A model generated the notes under the pieces. It did no database searches, was not told the DNA's origin, and saw nothing but the letters and a program-made list of their open reading frames with translations. A DNA stretch of 64,000 nucleotides, taken from NCBI GenBank assembly GCA_964510315.1, contig CAZEAP010000005.1, forward strand, positions 1 through 64,000, in the 5' to 3' direction. A program made the position numbers and the translations under genes. Position 1 is the first letter of the stretch; every line of letters starts with the position of its first letter. Positions 17,696 to 27,469 of this stretch are shown piece by piece. This stretch comes from CAZEAP01 sp964510315 (GTDB lineage Bacteria; Planctomycetota; Brocadiia; SM23-32).

Positions 17696-17945
17696 TTTCT
17701 CCCGGGGCTGCGCCCTGGGCTGTGTACATGATGCCGCTTGTATGTTTGCAGAAAGCAACCTGACGCTGTAGTGACGTAAGAGGCCGCAGCGTCGACGCTG
17801 AATATGTACGGGCAAGATGCCCCCCCACTGCGGGCAGGGATGCCCGCGCCACAGCCGGGCGGCCTGCATTGGTTGACAGGGAGGGCACGTTCCTCCATAT
17901 TCAGCCCGTCGGTCAACGCCGGGCATCCAGCAAAGGGAGGTGGCC
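17696..17945. other. Intergenic spacer with degenerate repeat motifs
   Basis: This 250-bp spacer between the protease and corA holds no gene. The run GGGCAAGATGCCCCCCCACT and the following CGGGCAGGGATGCCCGCGCC form imperfect palindromes (GGGCA...TGCCC). CCGGGGCTGCGCCCTGGGCTG near 17702 resembles part of the 390-bp repeat at 26798 and 42538, so it is likely a decayed relative. Confidence 0.5.
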
Positions 17946-19010
17946 ATGGGCGTTTTCGAGAGGGACGCGTCGCAGACCCTCGGTCTGCCGCCGGGCACGC
18001 CCGTACACGTGGGGCGGCAGAAGGTGGAGCACGTCAGGATCAAGAGGTTCGCCTACGGCCCGCAGACGGCCGAGGAGAGGGAGGCCGAGACCGTCGAGCA
18101 GTGCCTGCCCCTGCCGGAGGAGGCGGCCGTGACGTGGATCAACGTGGACGGACTCCATCGGGTTGAGGTTATCGAGAAGCTGGGCGACCACTTCGGGCTG
18201 CACCCGCTGATACAGGAGGATATCGTCAACACCGGTCAGCGCCCGAAACTGGAGGACTACGGCGACTACGTCTACGTCGTCCTGAAGATGCTCTCCCACA
18301 ACGCCGCGAACGGCAAGGTGGAGGCCGAGCAGGTGAGCCTCGTGATGGGGTCCGGGTACGTCCTGTCCTTCCAGGAACGGCGGGGCGACGTGTTCGAGGG
18401 AGTCCGGGAACGGATCCGGAGCGGCAAGGGCCGCATCCGCTCGACGGGTTCCGACTACCTTGTCTATTCGCTGATCGACGCGCTCGTGGACAGCTATTTC
18501 CTGGTATGCGAGGCGTTTGGGGAGAAACTGGAGCGGATGGAGGAGCGGGCCATCAGCGACCCGGAGCCGGCCACCTCGCGCGCCATCCACGGGGCGAAGC
18601 GGGAGCTGATCCTCCTGCGCAGGTCCCTCTGGCCGCTCAGGGAGGTCATCAGCGGCCTCCAGAGGAGCGAATCGGAGCTGATCTGCGAGCAGACCGAACT
18701 CTACCTGCGGGACGTCTACGACCACACCATCCAGGTGATCGACACCATCGAGTCCTTCCGCGACATGGCGGCCGGCATGCTCGACATCTACCTCTCCAGC
18801 CTGAGCAACCGGATGAACGAGGTGATGAAGGTGCTGACCATCATCGCCACCATGTTCATTCCGCTGACCTTCATCGCCGGCGTCTACGGGATGAACTTCA
18901 AGTACATGCCGGAGCTGGAATGGCGGTGGGGATATCCGTTGGTGCTCCTGGTGATGGTGCTGCTCTGCGCCGGCATGCTCCTTTATTTCCGCCGGAAGAA
19001 GTGGCTTTGA
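17946..19010 (+). CDS. corA: CorA-type magnesium/cobalt transporter
   Basis: This 354-aa protein is a pentameric Mg2+ channel of the CorA family. The N-terminal two-thirds is a cytoplasmic alpha/beta domain with a long charged stalk helix (residues about 170-290). Two transmembrane helices end the protein, and the selectivity signature Gly315-Met316-Asn317 (YGMNFKYMPE) lies just after the first. The C-terminus is basic (YFRRKKWL), the usual cytoplasmic ring. The ATG at 17946 is used because GGGAGG sits 5 bases upstream; an overlapping GTG two codons earlier would leave no spacing. Confidence 0.95.
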   Translation: MGVFERDASQTLGLPPGTPVHVGRQKVEHVRIKRFAYGPQTAEEREAETVEQCLPLPEEAAVTWINVDGLHRVEVIEKLGDHFGLHPLIQEDIVNTGQRPKLEDYGDYVYVVLKMLSHNAANGKVEAEQVSLVMGSGYVLSFQERRGDVFEGVRERIRSGKGRIRSTGSDYLVYSLIDALVDSYFLVCEAFGEKLERMEERAISDPEPATSRAIHGAKRELILLRRSLWPLREVISGLQRSESELICEQTELYLRDVYDHTIQVIDTIESFRDMAAGMLDIYLSSLSNRMNEVMKVLTIIATMFIPLTFIAGVYGMNFKYMPELEWRWGYPLVLLVMVLLCAGMLLYFRRKKWL

Positions 19011-19105
19011 CCCGGCGCCCGCCAGGCCCTTCTTGCGCCCGTGGCGCCGGGCGTTTATAAAGGGGCTTCTTCAGTCCGGCACCTTGCACAGGGTCGCGCA
19101 TCTGC

Positions 19106-21070
19106 ATGGCAACATCACCCAGCGATTCCCTGCCCACGCGCCCCGGCCGACGGCGCAGGCGTTTCCTGACCGTTCGCTCCCTGCTGATCGGGTGCGTGAT
19201 GGCCCTCGTCATCGGGCTGGCCGAGCCCTACCTGACCATTTACCTGTCCTCCTCCTACCTCTTCACCGACTACCACAGCGGCGGGGCGTCCTTCCTGATC
19301 CTTGTGCTCTTCGTGGTGTTCAACCTGGGGTTGGGCAGTCTCTGGAAGCGGTTCGCCCTGGAGACGGGCGAGATGCTGTTCGTCGTGGCCATGATGTTCG
19401 CGGCGGGCTCGATCGTCACTTCCGGCGGGGTGACCCACCTGATCCCCCTGCTGTCGTCGGCCTTCTACTACGCATCCCCCGCCAACCAGTGGCACCAGGA
19501 GATCGTGCCCTACGTGAAATCCTGGATGGCTCCGCTGGACCCCGGCGGCGGAACGGTGGCCATCGAGAAGTTCTGGGAGGGACTGCCGGCGGGGGAGCCG
19601 ATACCCTGGGGTCCCTGGGTGCAGCCGGTCCTCCTGTGGGGGCTCTACCTGATGGTGGTTTTCGGGTGCATGGCGGCCATCATGGTGCTGATGCGCAAGC
19701 AGTGGGTGGAGCACGAGCATCTGAGCTACCCGATCGCACAGGTCCCCGCGGAGGTCTGCTCGGCCGCCGGGGCGCCCCTGAGTGAGGACAGCATCTTCCG
19801 GAGCAAGGTCTTCTGGCTCGGCCTGGGCTTCACCTTCGTGGGCCACAGCCTCCTGGGCGTGCGCTACTACCTGACCGGGGTCGCCGGCCGGTTCCGGATA
19901 GACCAGGTCGCCACGCTGGCGGAGGGCTACGAGCTGCGCTTCTGGGTGGAGATCGTGGTGATCGGCCTGGTGTTTCTGATACCGAACCGCGTGGCCTTCA
20001 GCGTGTGGACCTTTGCCCTGGTCGCGTGGCTGGGCAAGAGCATCATCAAACAGCGGGGACTGGGCATGCAGCAGAACATGACCTACGGCGGCCCCGCGGA
20101 GATGCAGCACATGGTGATGGGGGCGCTGCTGGTGTTCGTGGTGGCCAGCCTGTGGTACGCGCGGCAGCACCTCTGGAGGGCGGTTCGCTGTGCGCTGGGA
20201 CTGGGCGAGCGGGACTACGACCGGCACGAACCCACCTCCTACCGCACCGCTTTCCTGACCCTCTTCTTCGGCCTGATATTCATCTTCGTTTGGCTGCGCA
20301 GAACCGGCCTGCACCTTCACTGGGCGGCGTTGTTCGTGGCCGCGTTCTTCGCCGTCTACTACGGGATGGCGCGGATCATCGCCCAGGTCGGCCTCCCATC
20401 GGCCAGCACGCTGGTCTCGCCCGCTCCCTGGGTGGTCAGCACGTTCGGCGCCTCGACGGTGGGCCAGAGCCAGATCGTGCCCCTGGGCTACCAGTTCTGG
20501 AACGCCGACCTGCGCCAGACGGCCATCGTGGGAACCGCCCACGGCATGTACCTGGCGGGGCGGCGCAGGGGCCTTTTCTGGTCGATGCTGCTGGCCCTCG
20601 GGGTGGCCTACGGGGCGGCCGCGCTCTGCACCATCTGGACCGGCTACCGGCAGGGGGCCAGCAACCTGAGCGCGTGGTTCATCGTCAACTCCTCGAAGGT
20701 GCCCTGGTGGTGGGCGATCGGCACGGTGACCCAAAACGAGGGACCCAGCCTGGTGGGGATGTCCTGGGCCGGCGCCGGGGCCGCCATCATGGCGGCGTTG
20801 ACCATCGCCCAGCGCACCCTCTTCTGGTGGCCGCTCCACCCGATTGCGTTCCTGATCTCCCATACGCACATGGTCTATAACTTCTGGTTCTCCATCTTCC
20901 TCGCCTGGCTGATCAAGGTCTTCGTGGTGCGCTTCGGCGGTTACGGGGCATACCGCAAGGCGCGTCGGTTCTTTATCGGCATGGTGCTGGGAGGCTTCCT
21001 GGGGGGGGGAATCTGGGCCGTAATCGACCTGATAGCGAGGGCCACCGGGAACCAGGTCTTCGCCATCTGA
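19106..21070 (+). CDS. Large multi-pass membrane protein (DUF6785/DUF6784-like)
   Basis: This 654-aa protein has about 12-14 hydrophobic segments spread over its whole length. The opening (RFLTVRSLLIGCVMALVIG after a basic N-terminus), the ETGEMLFVVAMMFAAGSI segment and the WGPWVQPVLLWGLYLMVVF hairpin fit a family of uncharacterised membrane proteins (DUF6785 N-terminal, DUF6784 C-terminal) common in planctomycete, lentisphaeral and armatimonad genomes. Those look distantly like oligopeptide-transporter folds and are often near sugar or polyol genes, so a transport role is plausible but unproven. It lies 95 bp after corA, and a 650-bp gap follows. Confidence 0.75.
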   Translation: MATSPSDSLPTRPGRRRRRFLTVRSLLIGCVMALVIGLAEPYLTIYLSSSYLFTDYHSGGASFLILVLFVVFNLGLGSLWKRFALETGEMLFVVAMMFAAGSIVTSGGVTHLIPLLSSAFYYASPANQWHQEIVPYVKSWMAPLDPGGGTVAIEKFWEGLPAGEPIPWGPWVQPVLLWGLYLMVVFGCMAAIMVLMRKQWVEHEHLSYPIAQVPAEVCSAAGAPLSEDSIFRSKVFWLGLGFTFVGHSLLGVRYYLTGVAGRFRIDQVATLAEGYELRFWVEIVVIGLVFLIPNRVAFSVWTFALVAWLGKSIIKQRGLGMQQNMTYGGPAEMQHMVMGALLVFVVASLWYARQHLWRAVRCALGLGERDYDRHEPTSYRTAFLTLFFGLIFIFVWLRRTGLHLHWAALFVAAFFAVYYGMARIIAQVGLPSASTLVSPAPWVVSTFGASTVGQSQIVPLGYQFWNADLRQTAIVGTAHGMYLAGRRRGLFWSMLLALGVAYGAAALCTIWTGYRQGASNLSAWFIVNSSKVPWWWAIGTVTQNEGPSLVGMSWAGAGAAIMAALTIAQRTLFWWPLHPIAFLISHTHMVYNFWFSIFLAWLIKVFVVRFGGYGAYRKARRFFIGMVLGGFLGGGIWAVIDLIARATGNQVFAI

Positions 21071-21720
21071 GGGCCCAACACACCGCTCGCTCCGAGGGCA
21101 AACCCACGATGTCCGTCCGAGAGTGCTACCGCCGCACGGCGCTGTTCACAAAGGCCGACTTCATCCCCCACTTCGACGGCCTGCCCGGCCCGCGGCGGGC
21201 TGGAGCGAACCTGTTTCATAGCCCCCGCTTCGGACACGCGGAGGCGGGGTACGAAAGGCAACCCGCCCGGCGGGAGGGCCATGTCAGCCATATCACGGGC
21301 TCTTGCAAGGGGCTACGCCTGGTAAGCCCTTACTACTTGCATTGACCGTAGAGCGCAGAAATGTGGGTAAAGCCCTCGGCGGCAACCGAAGCCGGCCCCC
21401 GGGGCTGAGCCGAACTCTCCCGCGATCATCCGACCACTCGCGCCGCGCCCTGCGACTGCAGGCGAAGGGGGAAAACATGCCTGCAGCAGATCCGAGCCCC
21501 GACGGAGTGCCCTCCCCTTTCCGCAGTCCTGTTCCCGCCGAGGGGAACTTGACGGATTCGCGCGCGTCCCCTGGCCCGGGTTGCCCCCGGGCCCGGCGAA
21601 CGCAGAAGCCCCGGTACCGTTTTTGCGTACCCCCCTCGTAGGCAGCCCAGTGATCAATTTGCATCAGAACGGCGTCCCATATGTATACTGTAATACTATA
21701 TCCAACTGGGGTGGTAGAGA
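21071..21720. other. Non-coding 650-bp gap before the sensor kinase
   Basis: I see no credible gene, no tRNA-like cloverleaf and no known riboswitch core. The only notable feature is an AT-rich stretch at 21650-21705, ahead of the kinase gene, that holds a promoter-like pair. Confidence 0.5.
21659..21689 (+). promoter_or_regulatory. Possible promoter for the hybrid sensor kinase gene
   Basis: TTGCAT at 21659-21664 and TATACT at 21684-21689 are 19 bp apart, about 30 bp upstream of the GTG start at 21721. The stretch is unusually AT-rich for this window (TATACTGTAATACTATATCC). The 19-bp spacing is longer than ideal. Confidence 0.4.
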
Positions 21721-24700
21721 GTGGAAACTGAGGCACTCCAGGGGTTTCTCGACGCCGTCCCGCAGGGGATCATGCTTCACGACCGGGCGGGCGCCATCCT
21801 CGGCGCTAATCGCGCTATGGCCGACTGGCTGGGATGGAGCGTCGAGGAACTGCTGACTATGGACCTCGGCGACGTGCTCCCCGACGGGCACGCAGGGAAG
21901 GCATTTCGGGCGTGTGAAGGGGACCTCTCGGGGGGCTCTGAGACGTTCCGGACCAAATACCTCACCCGCTCCGGGGAGCGCGTAGAAGCCGAGGTCACCG
22001 AGAGCGTCGTCTCGCTCAACGGCCAGCGCCTCATCCTCCGTGCCTGCCGGAACATCACCGAGAGCAAGCCGGGGGAAGAGGCGCCGCGGCGCCGGCTCGA
22101 ATTCGAGCAACTGGTGGCCGAGGTCTCTTCGGAGTTCGCCCGGGTCGCCGCCGCCGACGTCGATGGGAGCATAGACCGCGCCCTCGCCGCCATCGGCAGG
22201 TTCTCCGGGGCGGACCGCGCCTACGTGTTCCTCTTCAGGGAAGACGGTCGGGTAGTGGACAACACCCACGAGTGGTGCGCCGAAGGCGTCCGGCCGGAGA
22301 TCGACGGCCTTTCCGGCGTTGCCATCGACGAGGAACTGCCCTGGTTCGCCGAAAGAATTCGCACCGGCCAGACCTTCCACGCGCCCGACGTGGCGGCCCT
22401 GCCCGCCGAAGCACAAAGTGAGCGCGAGCACTTCGAGGCGCAGGGCATTCAGTCCCTGATCGTGGTCCCCATGGAGCTGGGGGAACGGCCGTTGGGTTTC
22501 CTCGGCTTCGATGCCGTGCGAAAGCGCCGAAGGTGGACAGAGAAGGAACGTGCCCTTCTGCGCTTCGTCGGCGGCACCATAGCGCACGTCATCGAGCGAA
22601 AGCGGGCCGAGGAGAGGCTGCGCAAGTCCGAACGACGATACCGGAGGTTCTTCCGCACCTCCAAGGACGCCGCGTTCATCACCACCCCGGGCGGGCGATG
22701 GGTGGACATGAACGAAGCCGCGGTCGAGCTTTTCGGCTACCACAGCCGCGAGGAGCTTCAGCAGGTGAGGGTGCCGGACCTTTACGCCAACCCCCGGGAG
22801 CGGGTGGAGCACCTCCGCAGTATCGCCGAGAAGGGCTTCAGCAAAGACTACCCCGTGAAACTTCGCCGCAGGGACGGCACCGTCATCGACACCTTGATCA
22901 CCGCGGTGACCATCAAAGACGAGAGCGGAGAAGTGGTCAGGTTCCAGGGCACCATCCGGGACGTCACCGAGAGAAAGCGGGCCGCACGCCGGATACGCCG
23001 CCTCAACCGCCTGCTTCGGGCCATATGCGAGACAAACCAGGCCCTCGTGCAGCAACACGACCTGGAAAGGTTGGCCCAGCGGGCCTGCGAGAAGCTCCTG
23101 GAAACCCGACCCTACCTCGGCTGCACTATCGCCCTGCTGGACGCCGACGGCCGGAGCATCTCCCCGGTGGTCTCGGCGGGGCCGGAATGCCTCCCCGACG
23201 ATTGGTCCATCACGCCCCACGGGCAAGGGGAGGCTCCCCCCTGCGTATTGGAAGCCCTTGGATCCGGGCGGCTCTGTGTTCGGCGGCCCGCCGAGGAATG
23301 CCCGAAATGCCCTCATGGGGATCAGGGATGGAGCATCTCCGTGGTCACGATGCCCATGCGGCATGAAGGGCGGAACGTCGGCGTGCTCCAGGTCAACATG
23401 ACCGAACGGGAGCGACTGGACCAAAGCGAGCGGGACCTGCTGGAAGAGGTGGCCCAGGACCTGGGCTTTGCAAGAGAAAAAATACTCACCGAGAAGCAAC
23501 TGCGCAGGACCAAGGAGCAATACCGCGTGCTGGCGGAGACCTCCTCGGAACTGGCCGCCGTGGGGGGCGAAGAGGTGGACCCTTCCATAGACCGCGCCCT
23601 GGCATCCATCGGCGGCTTCCTGGAGGCCGACCGCGCCTACGTGGCCCTCCGCAGGGAACAGAACGGGCTCCTGCAGGTCACCCACGAGTGGAGCGCGGAA
23701 GGCATCGAACCCCGGATTCTGGACCTCGCGGACATCCCTTTGGAGGAGGAGTTCCCCTGGGTCGCCCGGCGCATCCATAAGGGCCGCATCGTGGACGTGC
23801 CCGACGTCTCCTCCCTTCCGCCTGAAGCCGAAAGCGCGCGCGCCGCCTGCGAGGCCGGGGGCATCCGGTCGCTGATCGCCCTGCCCCTGGAGATGCAGGA
23901 ACGACTGATGGGCCTGCTCTTCCTTTGTGTAGTGGGGCGGCCCCGGAGGTGGACTGATGAGGAACGCGCCCTTCTCCGCTTCGCCGCGAACACCATAGCC
24001 CATGTGCTCGACCGAAAATGGGCCGGAGAGAAGCTGAGCCTCCGAAACCGAGCCATCGAAGCCTCCCTCAACGGGGTGGTCATCACCGACCTGGAGGGCA
24101 AGATCAAGTCCGCCAACCCGGCTGCCCTCCGGATGTGGAGCTACAGCGACCACTCGGAAGTGGTGGGACAAAAGGCGGGGCGTTTCTGGAAGTCCGAGCA
24201 GAAGGCGCGTGAAGCATTCCGGACCGCCAAAGAGCAAGGCGAGTGGTCCGGCGAGATGACTGCACGGAGGCGGGACGGTTCCACCCTTCCGGCCAGTGCG
24301 TCGCTCTCCACCGTCGCGGGGCGGGACGGACAACCGACGCACGTTGTCGGCGCGTTCCTTGACATCACCACCCAGAAAGAGGCCGAGCAGAAACTGCAGA
24401 AGGCCCTGGAGGACCTGCGCAATGCGCAGCAGCAGACCGTCGAGCAGGCCCGCCAGCGAGCCCTGACGCAGATGGCCAGCGGCATAGCCCACGATTTCAA
24501 CAACTTTCTGGCCACCATCATGGGCTGCAGCGACCTCCTCCTGCAGGCGCCGGAGCTGCTGGAGGAGCCCGAAACCGTCCGCCACCACCTGGAGCTGGTC
24601 CGCAAGGCCGCTGAAAACGCGGCGGAGACCGTCCGGCGCATGCGGAAATTCTACCGCCCGGGTGAGGAAGCTGCTTTCGTCAACCTTGACCTGAACGAGC

Positions 24701-25545
24701 TGATCGCCGAGGCCGTCTCGATGACCGAACCCCGTTGGATGGAGCAATCGAGGGCCGAAGGTGCCCACATCGAAATCCAGAACGACCTGGCCGAAACGGC
24801 CAGAGTCCGCGGCAACGAGGCCGAACTCTACGAGTTGGTCGACAACCTCATCTTCAACGGCGTGGACGCCATGCCCGACGGAGGCACACTGACCTTCCGA
24901 ACCCGGCAGCAGGGAGACCGGGTCATCCTGGAGCTCGCCGACACGGGCATCGGAATGCCGGAGGAAGTCATGGAACGCTGCTTCGAACCCTTCTTCTCCA
25001 CCAAATCGGAAACCGGCAGAGGAGTCGGACTCGCCGCGGTGGAAGGCATAGTGCAGCGACACGACGGGGAGATATCCGTCGAAAGTGAGCAGGGAGTGGG
25101 GACCACCTTTCGCATCCTCCTGCCGGCCGCCCCCGAGCCCGACGCCCAAAAGGAGCGCCCGCCGGCTCCGCAACCAAGACCGACCTCCCTAAGGGTACTT
25201 GTCGCGGAGGACGACGCCGACCAGCGCGAGGTGCTCACCAGGTACCTCCAGATGGACGATCATAAGGTCGACACCGCCCCGGAGGGATCGAAAGCGCTCC
25301 AGATGTTCCGTGCCGGGAGCTACGACCTGGTGATCACCGACCGTGCCATGCGGGGAATCAGTGGTGACACACTGGCCCGCAACATCCGCCGACAGGCCCC
25401 CGGCACACCCGTTGTCATGCTCACCGGCTTCGGGGACATGATAGAGGCGGCCCGAGAGAAGGTGGCAGGTGTTGACCTTGTGCTGCCCAAACCGATAACG
25501 CTGGAGAAACTGAGGGACGCGCTTGCCGAAGTCACCGCATCCTGA
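21721..25545 (+). CDS. Multi-PAS/GAF hybrid sensor histidine kinase with receiver domain
   Basis: This 1274-aa protein has no transmembrane segment, so it is a soluble sensor. Domains run: PAS about 1-115, GAF about 125-290, PAS about 300-420, GAF about 430-590, GAF about 600-765, PAS about 770-890, HisKA with phospho-acceptor His924 (MASGIAHDFNNFLATI), HATPase with an N-box near 1040 (VDNLIFNGVDAMP) and G-box near 1073 (DTGIGMPEE), then a C-terminal receiver with Asp1207 (DLVITDRAM). The first and third GAF domains are clear duplicates of each other (SIDRALAAIGRF versus SIDRALASIGGF). It starts with GTG; the ribosome site GGTAGAGA is weak. The HD-GYP regulator 62 bp downstream is a likely partner. 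Confidence 0.93.
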   Translation: METEALQGFLDAVPQGIMLHDRAGAILGANRAMADWLGWSVEELLTMDLGDVLPDGHAGKAFRACEGDLSGGSETFRTKYLTRSGERVEAEVTESVVSLNGQRLILRACRNITESKPGEEAPRRRLEFEQLVAEVSSEFARVAAADVDGSIDRALAAIGRFSGADRAYVFLFREDGRVVDNTHEWCAEGVRPEIDGLSGVAIDEELPWFAERIRTGQTFHAPDVAALPAEAQSEREHFEAQGIQSLIVVPMELGERPLGFLGFDAVRKRRRWTEKERALLRFVGGTIAHVIERKRAEERLRKSERRYRRFFRTSKDAAFITTPGGRWVDMNEAAVELFGYHSREELQQVRVPDLYANPRERVEHLRSIAEKGFSKDYPVKLRRRDGTVIDTLITAVTIKDESGEVVRFQGTIRDVTERKRAARRIRRLNRLLRAICETNQALVQQHDLERLAQRACEKLLETRPYLGCTIALLDADGRSISPVVSAGPECLPDDWSITPHGQGEAPPCVLEALGSGRLCVRRPAEECPKCPHGDQGWSISVVTMPMRHEGRNVGVLQVNMTERERLDQSERDLLEEVAQDLGFAREKILTEKQLRRTKEQYRVLAETSSELAAVGGEEVDPSIDRALASIGGFLEADRAYVALRREQNGLLQVTHEWSAEGIEPRILDLADIPLEEEFPWVARRIHKGRIVDVPDVSSLPPEAESARAACEAGGIRSLIALPLEMQERLMGLLFLCVVGRPRRWTDEERALLRFAANTIAHVLDRKWAGEKLSLRNRAIEASLNGVVITDLEGKIKSANPAALRMWSYSDHSEVVGQKAGRFWKSEQKAREAFRTAKEQGEWSGEMTARRRDGSTLPASASLSTVAGRDGQPTHVVGAFLDITTQKEAEQKLQKALEDLRNAQQQTVEQARQRALTQMASGIAHDFNNFLATIMGCSDLLLQAPELLEEPETVRHHLELVRKAAENAAETVRRMRKFYRPGEEAAFVNLDLNELIAEAVSMTEPRWMEQSRAEGAHIEIQNDLAETARVRGNEAELYELVDNLIFNGVDAMPDGGTLTFRTRQQGDRVILELADTGIGMPEEVMERCFEPFFSTKSETGRGVGLAAVEGIVQRHDGEISVESEQGVGTTFRILLPAAPEPDAQKERPPAPQPRPTSLRVLVAEDDADQREVLTRYLQMDDHKVDTAPEGSKALQMFRAGSYDLVITDRAMRGISGDTLARNIRRQAPGTPVVMLTGFGDMIEAAREKVAGVDLVLPKPITLEKLRDALAEVTAS

Positions 25546-25607
25546 AGGCAACCGGCCGCCCGGTGGGCGAAATCCCCCGAACTAAGTGGATAAGAAAAGC
25601 GAACGGG

Positions 25608-26699
25608 ATGGACGAGAAGCAGAAAGAAATCCTGGTGGTCGATGACCAGGAGACTGAACGCACCCTGCTGAGCGAGATGGTGCGCCGGCTCGGCTATGCA
25701 ACCGAAACGGCCGAGGACGGCTTTGAGGCCCTCTCCGACATCAGGCTTGGTTTCGACGCGGTTCTCCTGGACGCCGATATGCCCGGTCTGGACGGCTTCG
25801 AAGTGCTGCGCCGAATCCGAAACGACGGCCCCCACTCCGACGTGGCCGTCATACTGGTAACCGGATTCGACAGCGAGGAAGACAAGCGGCGCGCCGCCGA
25901 GGCGGGGGCGGACGACTTCCTGGCCAAGCCCGTTCAGTTGACCGATCTGGCGGCGCACCTGGAAGGACTGCTCGCGAAGGACAAATCCACAGGCACGGGG
26001 GGCGAAACCGAACCCCGAGAGGAGGAACTGGAGAAGACCGTCGAGGAACTCGCCCGGGCTCACAGGGAGGTCCACTGCGCGGAGATCGAAACCATCGAGC
26101 GCCTGGCCCTCGCCGCCGAGTACAGGGACGCGGGAACCGGCCAGCACGTGCGCCGCATCGGCAAATACTGCGCCCTGATCGGCAAACGCCTGCACCTTTC
26201 GCCCGGTGAGATCGAGGTGCTTCGGCACGCCGCCCCGCTCCACGACGTGGGAAAGATCGGCATTCCCGACCGAATCCTCCTGAAACCGGGCGAACTGGGC
26301 CGGGAAGAATGGAAGATCATGCGGCAGCACACAAGCATCGGCGCCCGGCTCCTCAGCGGCTCCTCTTCCCGGTTCCTTCAGGCGGGCCAGCAAACCGCAC
26401 TCACTCATCATGAGAACTGGAACGGAACCGGCTACCCCGAGGGCCTCCAGGGCAAGAATATCCCGTTTTACGGCCGCATTGCCGCTTTGGCCGACGTGTT
26501 CGACGCCCTGACCACCGAGCGCCCCTACCGGCGTGCCCTGGAGGTGGAAAGGGCGGTTGAAACCATAAGGAACGCGCGGGGTGAAAAGTTCGACCCCGAG
26601 CTGCTGGACCTGTTCCTCCAGGACTTCCACGAGGTGCTGGCCATCCGCGATGAGGAACAGGAAAAGTCCCCACCGCTTGCCGACGACTCACACGCCTGA
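25608..26699 (+). CDS. HD-GYP-domain response regulator (c-di-GMP phosphodiesterase)
   Basis: This 363-aa protein has an N-terminal receiver domain with phospho-acceptor Asp55 (AVLLDADMPGLDGF) and a C-terminal HD-GYP domain. The metal-binding His212-Asp213 is in HDVGKIGIPDRILLKPG, and HHENWNGTGYPEGLQG near residues 265-280 carries the GYP signature. Such proteins hydrolyse cyclic di-GMP when activated by phosphorylation. It sits directly after the hybrid sensor kinase, so the kinase may control local c-di-GMP level. The ATG at 25608 is preferred to an upstream GTG because the receiver fold begins right after it. The C-terminus is a short acidic tail. Confidence 0.92.
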   Translation: MDEKQKEILVVDDQETERTLLSEMVRRLGYATETAEDGFEALSDIRLGFDAVLLDADMPGLDGFEVLRRIRNDGPHSDVAVILVTGFDSEEDKRRAAEAGADDFLAKPVQLTDLAAHLEGLLAKDKSTGTGGETEPREEELEKTVEELARAHREVHCAEIETIERLALAAEYRDAGTGQHVRRIGKYCALIGKRLHLSPGEIEVLRHAAPLHDVGKIGIPDRILLKPGELGREEWKIMRQHTSIGARLLSGSSSRFLQAGQQTALTHHENWNGTGYPEGLQGKNIPFYGRIAALADVFDALTTERPYRRALEVERAVETIRNARGEKFDPELLDLFLQDFHEVLAIRDEEQEKSPPLADDSHA

Positions 26700-26797
26700 T
26701 GGTCCCTTACCAATTCAGCTCCCGGCGCGCAGCATCATCCTGAGTCGCAGCCCCTCCCCGGCGGCACGTTGTCCCGGCCCGCCGACGGTGGGGGGCG

Positions 26798-27190
26798 TGA
26801 CTGCGCACGCACCGGGACGATTGCCCGGCAACCCGGTATATCACCCCGCGAAGCCCCGCAGGGGCGTGACATGCACAGCCCGGGGCGCAGCCCTGGGGGC
26901 CCGGGTGCGCCCCCAAACAGGTGAGCCCTGGAAGGGCGAAACATACCGCCCGCAGCCGAGCCTGTTCCGGTACTTGCCGAGACATCCGTCAACGTGACCG
27001 ACTATGTCGCGCCCTGTCAGGGCGCGTTGGCTTTTCGCCGGTCATTTTCCCCAGGGCTGCGCCCTGGGCTGATATGTCGGGCTCTTCCAGAGCCCGGCGG
27101 CCCCCACGGATACGAATTCAGCACCCTCGAACGGCCGATTGCCGCGAAAACCTATCCCGAGCGCAAGCCCTTCCCGCCGAACAAGTACGC
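26798..27190 (+). repeat. 390-bp dispersed repeat, copy A (inverted relative to copy B)
   Basis: From TGACTGCGCACGCACCGGGA to CGCCGAACAAGTACG, this 393-bp segment matches 42538-42926 read on the opposite strand. It contains GC-rich palindromic pieces such as GCCCGGGGCGCAGCCCTGGG and CCCAGGGCTGCGCCCTGGGC, plus the marker GAGCCTGTTCCGGTACTTGC. No terminal inverted repeat or open frame of substance is visible. It probably belongs to a genome-wide intergenic repeat family. Confidence 0.88.
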
Positions 27191-27268
27191 CAGGATGGCC
27201 CGGCACTGCGACCTGGAATCTTGCCCCCGTTCTCTTCGACCGGCGCCGGCGCCGAACGGGCAGCCTCT

Positions 27269-27327
27269 ACGGGTAGGCGCGGCGTCCCCGGGGCGCAAGG
27301 TCCGGCGAGACGCCGGACCTACCCGTG
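27269..27327. repeat. Nested hairpin (REP-like)
   Basis: GGGTAGG near 27271 pairs with CCTACCC near 27318. Inside, GGTCCGGCG-AGA-CGCCGGACC (27299-27319) forms a perfect 9-bp stem with a 3-base loop. There is no T-tract, so it resembles a repetitive extragenic palindrome more than an intrinsic terminator. The rest of the gap from 27191 to 27469 shows no gene. Confidence 0.6.
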
Positions 27328-27469
27328 TTTGCGGCGGCCAGAACCCTGGCAGACTTGTGTGAAACCGCATAGATCCCCGATATCTCCGGGGCGCCTTGCA
27401 GGCGTGCTCGTGCAGCACTAAGGTGGAACGCTTCGCACGGGCCAACGGTATCTCAGAGGGAGCCTGGCC

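Noticed and set aside
16199..18043. A 614-codon minus-strand open frame over the M48 protease gene
   Set aside because: It runs through a MITE copy and two intergenic repeats and is Gln/Arg/Pro-rich; the plus strand carries HEVGH and membrane helices.
21071..21720. Riboswitch or small RNA ahead of the sensor kinase
   Set aside because: I found no conserved core of a known class and no strong paired structure beyond GC-rich background.
21664..25173. A 1169-codon open frame on the minus strand opposite the sensor kinase
   Set aside because: It is a GC-rich antisense shadow: no ribosome site, no recognisable domain, composition dominated by Gly/Leu/His, and the plus strand carries clear PAS, GAF, HisKA and ATPase motifs.
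26798..27190. A small protein-coding gene in the 390-bp repeat
   Set aside because: Open frames differ between the two copies in frame and length, and none has a ribosome site or consistent codon pattern.
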